From: Kribbella rubisoli
GTDB lineage: Bacteria; Actinomycetota; Actinomycetes; Propionibacteriales; Kribbellaceae
NCBI RefSeq assembly: GCF_004217145.1
Contig: NZ_SHKR01000012.1
Coordinates: forward strand, 248,001-312,000
DNA: 64,000 nt
Direction: 5' to 3'
Part shown: piece after piece, positions 57,864 to 64,000 of the stretch
How the letters are laid out: each line of letters starts with the position of its first letter
Numbering within the stretch: position 1 is the first letter of the stretch
Notes under the pieces: generated by a model
Seen by the model: only the letters and a program-made list of their open reading frames with translations
What the model was told of the DNA's origin: nothing
The model's database searches: none
Translations under genes and position numbers: made by a program

Positions 57864-59969
57864 CTATCTGCTCGTCGGCCCGGAGCGGTCCCAGGCTCGG
57901 TGGAGGCCGACGGCGGCGACGAGCTCGGTGGTGTAGGGCTTGGCGATGGTGTCGCCGAGGACGATGCCGGGTGCGGTGGTGTCGATGCCGGCTGCCGTGA
58001 GTACGTCGACGCCGTCGCCCCAGGCGGCGATCACCTTGCAGTGCCGGAACAGTTCGCCGAGCAGAACGGTCAGCCTGGGGTCCGTCAGCGTCGGGTTGCC
58101 AGCGGCAACGACCACGGCGTCGTACTCGATCGATCGCGTGGTGAGGAACGTGCGCTCGACAGGCTGGCTCGAACGGCCGCGTTTGATCGTGCCGCCGGAC
58201 GGCGCGACCAGCCGCAGTACGGCGCCCTTGGCCTCGACAGCGCGACGCAGCTTGGTGATGCCGGCGAGGTCGGCGCCGTCGTCCGCGATCACTCCGATCA
58301 CCCGGCCGGCGATCGGGCCGGGTGTCTCGACAATCTGGGACAGCGCGGGCGAAGGCACCGGGTCGGTTGCCGGAGTGCCGCTCGGCGCGGGCAGTCCGAG
58401 TCCCGCCGCAACCGCCGTACACAGATCCGTGGCGACGTTTGCGAGTACGCCGAGCATCCGTTCGCGGATCGGCTGTTCGTAGCACTTGCTGAGCTCGAAG
58501 GTGAAGGCTTCGACGATGTGGGCGCGTTCGATCGCGGTCATGCTCGCCCAGAACAGCGCGGCTTGGGAGAAGTGGTCGGCGAACGACGCCGGGTTCGCCC
58601 GTACCTTCGGACCGCTGACCTCACGCGGGACGTGGACGAAAGCGCCCTCGTCGACCTCGGCGGGCACCGGCTCGCCTTCCTGACCGAGGCTGTTGGGCAG
58701 GTACGGCGCCACCCCGCGGTGTACTGCGGTCTGGTGCATGCCGTCGCGGAGGTTGTCGTTGACCGCGGCGTGCGGGCAGTTGATCGGCAACTGGGTGAAG
58801 TTCGGACCGCCCAGACGGGTCAGCTGCGTGTCCAGGTAGGAGAACAGCCGGGCCTGCATCAGCGGATCGTCGGTGACCTCGATCCCGGACACCAGATTGC
58901 CGGTGTGGAACGCGACCTGCTCGGTCTCGGCGAAGTAGTTCGTCGGGTTGCGGTCCAGAGTGAGCTTGCCGACCAGCTGGACCTCGCAGAGCTCCTCGGG
59001 AACGATTTTGGTCGGATCCAGCAGATCGATGCCCTCGAAGGTCTGGTCGTCGGAGTCGGGCATGATCTGCAGGCCCAGCTCGAACTCCAGCGGTGCGCCG
59101 GCGTCGATGCCGTCGGCAAGATCCCGCCGATGGAAGTCGGGATCGGTGCCGGCTGCGAGCTGGGCCTCTTCCCAGACCAGCGAGTGGACACCGGCGACCG
59201 GCTTCCAGTGGAACTTGACCAGGCACGTCTCGTTCTCGGCGTTCACCAGCCGGAACGTGTGGACGCCGAAACCTTCCATTGTCCGGTAGGAGCGCGGGAT
59301 GCCGCGGTCGGACATCGCCCACAGCACGTGGTGGGTCGCCTCGGTGTGCAGCGAGACGAAGTCCCAGAAGGTGTCGTGGGCGGTCTGCGCCTGCGGGATC
59401 TCGCGGTCCGGATGCGGTTTGCCCGCGTGGATGATGTCGGGGAACTTGATCCCGTCCTGGATGAAGAAGACCGGCATGTTGTTGCCGACGAGGTCGAAGT
59501 TCCCCTCGTCGGTGTAGAACTTCGTCGCGAACCCGCGGACGTCGCGGACGGTGTCGGCCGAGCCGCGGGAGCCGAGCACGGTCGAGAACCGGACGAACAC
59601 CGGCGTCTCCCGGCCACGCTGCAGGAATCCGGCCCTGGTGACAGAGCCGGCATTCCCGTACGCCGTGAACGTGCCGTGAGCGGCCGCGCCGCGTGCGTGC
59701 ACCACCCGCTCCGGGATCCGCTCGTGGTCGAAGTGCGTGATCTTCTCGCGCAGATGGAAGTCGTCCATCAGGCTCGGCCCGCGCGGTCCGGCCTTCAGCG
59801 AATGATCGGTGTCCGGGAGTCGCACGCCCTGCGCGGTGGTGAGCAGCGAACTGGTCTGGAGTCTGCCCTCCGCCGCGCCGACCGGACGCTCCTCCGGCTG
59901 CCGTGCGGGTGCTGCCGGCGCTGCGCTCGATCGGCGCGGTGCGCGGGAAGCTTTGCGTTTCGGGGGCAT
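57864..59969 (-). CDS. katE: Large-subunit catalase (HPII/KatE type)
   Basis: A 701-residue monofunctional haem catalase of the large clade. After a ~40-residue basic/Ala-rich tail comes the core: VVHARGAAAHGTF with the catalytic His, FDLVGNNMPVFFIQDGIKFPD with the catalytic Asn, and RLFSYLDTQLTRLG with the haem-ligand Tyr. The C-terminal ~150 residues form the flavodoxin/DJ-1-like domain that marks HPII enzymes (GRVIGVIADDGADLAGI, then YDAVVVAAG and VIAAWGDGVDVL). It decomposes hydrogen peroxide. ATG at 59969 has GAGGAG four nt upstream; a TTG at 59981 is less likely. The gene probably leads a two-gene unit with the aldo/keto reductase. Confidence 0.95.
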   Translation of the reverse strand: MPPKRKASRAPRRSSAAPAAPARQPEERPVGAAEGRLQTSSLLTTAQGVRLPDTDHSLKAGPRGPSLMDDFHLREKITHFDHERIPERVVHARGAAAHGTFTAYGNAGSVTRAGFLQRGRETPVFVRFSTVLGSRGSADTVRDVRGFATKFYTDEGNFDLVGNNMPVFFIQDGIKFPDIIHAGKPHPDREIPQAQTAHDTFWDFVSLHTEATHHVLWAMSDRGIPRSYRTMEGFGVHTFRLVNAENETCLVKFHWKPVAGVHSLVWEEAQLAAGTDPDFHRRDLADGIDAGAPLEFELGLQIMPDSDDQTFEGIDLLDPTKIVPEELCEVQLVGKLTLDRNPTNYFAETEQVAFHTGNLVSGIEVTDDPLMQARLFSYLDTQLTRLGGPNFTQLPINCPHAAVNDNLRDGMHQTAVHRGVAPYLPNSLGQEGEPVPAEVDEGAFVHVPREVSGPKVRANPASFADHFSQAALFWASMTAIERAHIVEAFTFELSKCYEQPIRERMLGVLANVATDLCTAVAAGLGLPAPSGTPATDPVPSPALSQIVETPGPIAGRVIGVIADDGADLAGITKLRRAVEAKGAVLRLVAPSGGTIKRGRSSQPVERTFLTTRSIEYDAVVVAAGNPTLTDPRLTVLLGELFRHCKVIAAWGDGVDVLTAAGIDTTAPGIVLGDTIAKPYTTELVAAVGLHRAWDRSGPTSR

Positions 59970-60039
59970 GAGACTCCTCAAGAATGATGCGGTCCACCCC
60001 CGGTACCCCCACCTACACCGGTCTGTTCAGCAGTCGGAG

Positions 60040-61059
60040 CTAGCTCCGTGGGATCGTCGACGCGCGGACGACCAGCTCCGGTGTGAAGGTGATCTGGCGG
60101 TGTGGGCGGGACGGGTCGTCAGAGGTCTCGAACAGCAGCCGCGCCGCGGATTCGCCGATGTCGTGGGCCGGTTGGCGGATCGTCGTCAGCGGTACGACGG
60201 CCAGCTGCGCCTCGCCGATGTCGTCGTACCCGACGACCGCGATATCGCCGGGGACCGACCAGCCGTCCCGGATGAGCTTGTTGACGATCGCGATCGCGAT
60301 CATGTCGTTGCCGCAGAGGACCGCCGTCGGTCGCGGCCGCATCGCCGTGATCAGGTCGGCCAGCTCGCTGCGTTCGCGGATCGTCCGGCCGACGGCATCG
60401 GCGCGTTGCAGCAGCGCGGGGTCCTCGCCGGCCGCCTCGATCGCGAGCATCGCGCCCTCGTAGCGGGCCTTCAGGACCAGATCGCCGCCCGGGCCGCCGG
60501 CGAACAGCACACGCCGGTGGCCCAGGTCGAGCAGGTGCTTCATCGCGAGGAATCCGCCGCGGTGCTGGTCGACGATGACCGCGGACGACGTCAGCGCCAT
60601 CCCTTCGTGCCCGAGTACGACGATCGGCGTACCGATGGACTCGAGATCGCCGAGGTCCGGCGGCTCCGCGGTCGCCGACGCGATGATCAGGCCGCCGGCC
60701 CGCATCTCGGCCAGGTTGCGCACGTACACGCCCTGGCGCACCGGATCGCCCGCCGTGTCGCAGTACACGAGCACGAACCCGCGGCTGCGCGCGACGTCCT
60801 CGACCCCGCGCGCGATCTCCGTGAAATAAGGGTTCGCCGCGTCCGGGACGAGCAGCCCGAGCGTGTGCGTGCGGTTCCCCCGCAGCGTGCGTACGGCGCG
60901 GTTGGGGACGAACCGGGTCTCCTCGATCGCGCGGTCGATCCGCTCGCGGGTCGCCTCGGCCACCGTCTTCGTGCCGTTGATGTAGTTGGACACGGTGCCG
61001 ATCGATACGCCCGCGAGCGCGGCGACGTCCTTGATCGTGACGTTCTTCGCCAAATTCAT
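60040..61059 (-). CDS. LacI-family transcriptional regulator of the sugar ABC cluster
   Basis: A 339-residue repressor. The N-terminal helix-turn-helix and hinge are VTIKDVAALAGVSIGTVSNYIN followed by RIDRAIEETRFVPNRAVRTL; the effector domain is periplasmic-binding-protein-like (LGLLVPDAANPYFTEIARGVED, then ILCGNDMIAIA-type VLCGNDMIAIAIVN and VVGYDDIGEAQLAVVPLTTI). It should respond to a sugar handled by the transporter genes upstream. Start choice is open: ATG at 61059 directly abuts a GGAG, whereas TTG at 61053 has that GGAG at a proper 6-nt spacing and gives MAKNVTIKDV. The gene follows the GH99-like stop by only 6 bp, so it is the last gene of the operon. Confidence 0.9.
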   Translation of the reverse strand: MNLAKNVTIKDVAALAGVSIGTVSNYINGTKTVAEATRERIDRAIEETRFVPNRAVRTLRGNRTHTLGLLVPDAANPYFTEIARGVEDVARSRGFVLVYCDTAGDPVRQGVYVRNLAEMRAGGLIIASATAEPPDLGDLESIGTPIVVLGHEGMALTSSAVIVDQHRGGFLAMKHLLDLGHRRVLFAGGPGGDLVLKARYEGAMLAIEAAGEDPALLQRADAVGRTIRERSELADLITAMRPRPTAVLCGNDMIAIAIVNKLIRDGWSVPGDIAVVGYDDIGEAQLAVVPLTTIRQPAHDIGESAARLLFETSDDPSRPHRQITFTPELVVRASTIPRS

Positions 61060-61065
61060 CTCCAA

Positions 61066-62199
61066 CTAACTGAATACATCCCGGATCATCTCGAGGAACC
61101 CGTAGCCATTGTGGCTGTCGGGGAGCAGCGCCGAGCCCTCCGTCCACTCGTTCCACGCGTTCACGGTGATGATCGGATGCGGTTGACCGTGCCGTTCGAG
61201 GAACGACTTCGCCATCAGCAGCCCCTCCCTGAACTCCTCGGGCGACGGATCGAACGTCGTCGTCCACGGGTACCGGCCACCGACGAACACACGATCCTGG
61301 GCGGTCCGCGGCGACGCGTCCCACCCGACCGTCACATTCGGATAGAACGGTACGGCGAGCTCCGCGGCGTACCGCTCGTACTCCGCGAACGCGGCCGTCC
61401 GCAGCGGGCCGATCTCGGCGCGCGGGAACTCGAACCGGCCGAGATCGGCGTGATGGACCCAGACGTACGACGTCGCGGACCGGAAACCGAGCTTCCGCAC
61501 CAGCTCGGAGGGATTGTCGAGCGTGATCGCCGCCGGGAGTACGCCGACGCCCCAGATGACCGCGTCCAGATGAAGCCCTTCGAAGCCCGCCCGGCGCGTC
61601 TGCTCGTCGAACCACAGCAGCGCGTCAGCCGTCTCCTCGACGCCGCCCAGGCCGACGATGAGGTTGCCGAGCTCGTAGATCGTCAGCCACGGCCGGCCGT
61701 CGATGGTCAGGTAGTTCGGGCGCGCGAAGTACGTGTCGATGACGTGCCTGGCGAGCTTCTCGAAGGCGGCGCGATCGATCGCACCGTTCTTGAGCCGCCG
61801 GGGAGAATCGTTGGCCGGATCGTCGTGCGGAAAGATGTTGACCAGCTCGTGGTTCGCCCACATCAGCGCGAACGTGATGTCGTCGCTGTTCCGCGCGGCG
61901 AGCAGTCCGTCGTCGAGGGCGCCCTGGAGATAGGGCCCGTCGTCGTACCAGTAGTAGTCGACGAGAAAGCCGTCGACGCCGTACTCCTTGGCGATGCGGA
62001 TCTGATGTTCTGCCGCGGCCGGGGTCGCCTCGTCGAAACGCCCATCAAGAGGAACGCGTGGTTGCCGGTGCCCGTCGAAGCGTGGCTTCGCGGCCTCGAG
62101 CAGTTTCCACTCGTCCCAGTCCTGGCCGAACCACTTCGCGTTCCGCGGATCGGCGTGCCAATCCGGGAAGTAGTACGCGAGTATCTTCGGTCGATCCAT
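61066..62199 (-). CDS. GH99-like / WbsX-family protein (putative glycoside hydrolase or glycan-acting enzyme)
   Basis: A 377-residue barrel-type protein. It begins ILAYYFPDWHADPRNAKWFG, has YGVDGFLVDYYWYDDGPY, FALMWANHEL, and the C-terminal block VNAWNEWTEGSALLPDSHNGYGFLEMIRD (key WNEWTEGS, LLPD), all marks of the WbsX/GH99-like family. Relatives act on mannose-type or rhamnose-type glycans, or sit in polysaccharide loci, and the Glu in NEW is a catalytic candidate. There is no signal peptide, so it acts inside the cell, presumably on an imported oligosaccharide. ATG at 62199 has AAGGAG 8 nt upstream; the ATG at 62220 overlaps the permease stop but has no such site. Confidence 0.8.
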   Translation of the reverse strand: MDRPKILAYYFPDWHADPRNAKWFGQDWDEWKLLEAAKPRFDGHRQPRVPLDGRFDEATPAAAEHQIRIAKEYGVDGFLVDYYWYDDGPYLQGALDDGLLAARNSDDITFALMWANHELVNIFPHDDPANDSPRRLKNGAIDRAAFEKLARHVIDTYFARPNYLTIDGRPWLTIYELGNLIVGLGGVEETADALLWFDEQTRRAGFEGLHLDAVIWGVGVLPAAITLDNPSELVRKLGFRSATSYVWVHHADLGRFEFPRAEIGPLRTAAFAEYERYAAELAVPFYPNVTVGWDASPRTAQDRVFVGGRYPWTTTFDPSPEEFREGLLMAKSFLERHGQPHPIITVNAWNEWTEGSALLPDSHNGYGFLEMIRDVFS

Positions 62200-62216
62200 C
62201 GATGAGGCTCCTTGAT

Positions 62217-63005
62217 TCATTTGACCGCACCGGCCGAGATACCGGTACGGAAGGTCTTCTGCAGGACGATGAAAATCACCACGACGGGCACCGAGATCAG
62301 GATGTTCGCGGCGAAGATCTTCGGGGTGTCGACCGCGCGCTCACTCTGGAAGTACGTCGGAACCTGCGTCAGCACCTGCAGATCGGTCGACTGGATGAAC
62401 AGCAGCGGCAGCAGATACTCGTTCCACGCGGCGAGGAACGTGAAGATCGCGACGACGGAGAGAATCGGCCGGCAGATCGGCACGAGGATCTGCCAGAAGA
62501 ACTGCCACGAATTCGCCCCGTCGAGCCGCCCGGCCTCATAAAGCTCGGCCGGCAGCCCGCGAATGTAGTTGCTGCTGACAAGCACTCCGAACGGTATCGA
62601 GATCACCGTCAACGGGATGATCACCGACCAGTAGGTATCGAGCAACCCGATCGCCTGAACGACGTAGTACAAGGGAACGACGAGCGCGATCGCAGGCAGC
62701 GCGAGCCCGGTCAGAATGACGACGGCGCCGACCGGCGAACCGCGCGGCCGCAGTACGGCGAAACCGTACGACGCACTGAGTCCGAGGAACATGACGAGTA
62801 CGACGGTCGACACCGAGACGATCAGGCTGTTCGCGAAGAATCGCAGGAACGGCGTCGACGACAGGACGATCCCGTAGTTGCTGATTCCCTCGCCGGCAAG
62901 GGATTCCTTGACGATCAGTACGAGCGGGACGACGAGCACCACGAGTGCGACAAGCACGAGGAGCTGGCTGAGGATCCGCCCGGGCAGTCTCTGGAACTGG
63001 AACAT
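62217..63005 (-). CDS. Carbohydrate ABC transporter permease (MalG-like)
   Basis: A 262-residue permease with six membrane helices. The CUT1 EAA loop that contacts the ATPase is present (RGLPAELYEAGRLDGANSWQFFWQILVP, key ELYEAGRLDGA, ILVP). The C-terminal half ends with a helix followed by FRTGISAGAVK, typical of MalG-type proteins. It pairs with the permease directly upstream, 4 bp away. No ATPase gene is in the window; CUT1 systems in actinobacteria often use a shared MsiK ATPase encoded elsewhere. Confidence 0.93.
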   Translation of the reverse strand: MFQFQRLPGRILSQLLVLVALVVLVVPLVLIVKESLAGEGISNYGIVLSSTPFLRFFANSLIVSVSTVVLVMFLGLSASYGFAVLRPRGSPVGAVVILTGLALPAIALVVPLYYVVQAIGLLDTYWSVIIPLTVISIPFGVLVSSNYIRGLPAELYEAGRLDGANSWQFFWQILVPICRPILSVVAIFTFLAAWNEYLLPLLFIQSTDLQVLTQVPTYFQSERAVDTPKIFAANILISVPVVVIFIVLQKTFRTGISAGAVK

Positions 63006-63009
63006 GTCG

Positions 63010-63885
63010 CTACTGGCTTTCGCTGGTCGAGAGGCGGACCTGCAGGATCGAGAAGACGAGCGCGATCAGCACCAGCACGATCGACAGCGCGGCGCCGTAC
63101 CCGGCGTGGAACTGCGCGATCACCTGCTTGTAGATGTAGCCGGTCAGCACCTGCGTCGTCGTACCCGGACCGCCGCCGGTGGTGAGGAAGACGAGATCGA
63201 ACATCTTCAGCGAGCTGATGAAGCCGAGCACGATCAGCACGAGATGGGATCCGCGGAGCATCGGCGCGACAACCGTCGTGTTCAGCTGCCACGTCGTCGC
63301 GCCGTCGATCCGGGCGGCGTCGAACAGCCCGCGATCGATCTGCCCGATCGCGGCGTCGTAGATCAAGAAGCTGTAGCCGGTGTACTGCCAGACGTTGATC
63401 AGGATGATCGTGCCGAACGCCGTCTTCGGGTCGGCCAGCCACGCCTGGTCGAAGCCGTTCAGCCCGAGGCTCTGCAGCAGGTGGTTGAACCCGCCGTCCG
63501 GCGTGAGCAGGATGCGGTACGACGTGGCGACGACCGCCGGAGCGAGCACGACCGGGACGAACACGAGCGTCCGCAGCAGGCCGCGCAGGTGCACCTTGGT
63601 CCGCACCAGGATCGCCAGCGCGAGGCCGAAGGTGAGCTGGATCGCGACCGTGGCGACCGCGAAGACGAGCGTGTTGCGCAACGACTGCCAGAAGACCGGA
63701 TCCTGCAGCAGCTTCGAATAGTTGGCTCCGCCAACGAAGTCGGTCGGCGAACCCACGCCCGACCAGTCGAACAACGAGTAGAACGCGTTGGCCGCGATGC
63801 CCGCGTGGATCACGCCGACGACGAGGATCAGCGCGGGCAGCGCCCACAGGTAGTCCGACAGCGCGAGCGGGCGGTGACCCTGCAC
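63010..63885 (-). CDS. Carbohydrate ABC transporter permease (MalF-like)
   Basis: A 291-residue permease with six membrane helices. Key parts are LPALILVVGVIHAGIAANAFYSLFDW in helix 1, the large outside loop (GSPTDFVGGANYSKLLQDP), and the EAA loop RGLFDAARIDGATTWQLNTTVVAPML (key LFDAARIDGA, VAPML). It forms the other half of the sugar pore. The GTG at 63885 (MQGHRPLALSDYLW) overlaps the last base of the solute-binding-protein stop, so the genes are translationally linked. Confidence 0.93.
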   Translation of the reverse strand: MQGHRPLALSDYLWALPALILVVGVIHAGIAANAFYSLFDWSGVGSPTDFVGGANYSKLLQDPVFWQSLRNTLVFAVATVAIQLTFGLALAILVRTKVHLRGLLRTLVFVPVVLAPAVVATSYRILLTPDGGFNHLLQSLGLNGFDQAWLADPKTAFGTIILINVWQYTGYSFLIYDAAIGQIDRGLFDAARIDGATTWQLNTTVVAPMLRGSHLVLIVLGFISSLKMFDLVFLTTGGGPGTTTQVLTGYIYKQVIAQFHAGYGAALSIVLVLIALVFSILQVRLSTSESQ

Positions 63886-64000
63886 TACCGGCTCACCGAT
63901 TTCGAGGCGGACTCGACCTTCTTCAGTGCGTCCTCCGGTGACGTCGTACCTGCTGCCACGGCTGACAAGGCGTCGCCGAGGGCGGTGGTCAGGTCGCTGT
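63885..64000 (-). CDS. Extracellular solute-binding protein, C-terminal fragment (cut by window edge)
   Basis: Only the last 37 codons plus a TAG stop (63887-63885) are visible. They read SDLTTALGDALSAVAAG, then TTSPEDALKKVESASKSVSR. This is a typical C-terminal helix of family 1 sugar-binding lipoproteins (the AxGxxSPEDAL pattern). Its position before two permeases supports the call. The sugar cannot be deduced. Confidence 0.75.
   Translation of the reverse strand, partial: SDLTTALGDALSAVAAGTTSPEDALKKVESASKSVSR

Noticed and set aside
1..64000. tRNA, rRNA, CRISPR arrays, phage or insertion-sequence genes
   Set aside because: None seen on reading either strand; no regularly spaced direct repeats and no transposase or integrase motifs.

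Overview
The window is high-GC actinobacterial DNA. Genes are tightly packed, GTG starts are common, many start codons lie 6-7 nt after a TANNNT -10 box, and the markers (uroporphyrinogen-III synthase fused to a winged helix, mycothiol-type DinB proteins, acyl-CoA carboxylase epsilon, Eis-type acetyltransferases, a DUF222 HNH protein) are actinobacterial. The habitual use of GTAC inside codon pairs suggests Kribbella or another Nocardioidales member; that last step is inference. I see no rRNA, tRNA, CRISPR array, prophage or insertion sequence.

Layout. 1-4474: the tail of a LuxR regulator, a YdeI/DUF1905 protein, an APH-type kinase and a DUF222/HNH protein. 4870-7071: an MMPL exporter, divergent from a compact nitrate/nitrite assimilation operon (7219-16689: nitrate transporter, molybdopterin nitrate reductase, a flavoprotein electron-transfer module joined in frame to nitrite reductase NirB, NirD, a HemD-winged-helix protein, sirohydrochlorin ferrochelatase). 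16726-20806: a MerR regulator divergent from an acyl-CoA dehydrogenase, carboxyltransferase and HpcH/HpaI lyase, resembling a leucine/isovalerate catabolic unit, with a 32-bp palindrome in the divergent gap. 20865-23906: a DinB protein, a Zur-box-controlled COG0523 protein with a degenerate P-loop, and an Eis-like acetyltransferase. 23924-28066: a MoxR/DUF58/DUF4129 membrane operon. 28063-30443: a TetR/MFS drug-efflux pair and a YjbR protein. 30423-36635: two metallopeptidases, a Maf-methyltransferase fusion, and acyl-CoA carboxylase beta and epsilon. 36726-38485: a frameshifted hypothetical gene. 38498-39665: SCP2 and TetR genes sharing a double-palindrome operator. 39766-43205: PEP carboxylase and BirA. 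43177-46171: an OFA-family antiporter with its 35-residue small subunit, an AraC-DinB fusion and a MOSC protein. 46337-50295: membrane and secreted hypotheticals, a second Eis-like protein and GtrA. 50450-56049: PurK-PurE, an MFS transporter, UDP-glucose dehydrogenase and an acyl-CoA dehydrogenase. 56175-59969: TetR, aldo/keto reductase and a large HPII-type catalase. 60040-64000: a LacI-regulated sugar ABC system with a GH99-like/WbsX protein, cut off inside its solute-binding protein.

How it fits together. The nitrate operon is a self-contained unit for nitrate uptake, reduction to nitrite and ammonium, and part of siroheme supply; a uroporphyrinogen-III methyltransferase is not in view. 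The two carboxyltransferase loci lack a biotin-carboxylase subunit here, but BirA is present. PEP carboxylase next to BirA links anaplerosis with biotin loading.

The items most worth a second look are the NirB read-through fusion with its internal Shine-Dalgarno, the Maf-methyltransferase fusion, the Zur-box-controlled COG0523 protein lacking a P-loop, the palindromic operators, and the recurrent leaderless start architecture.
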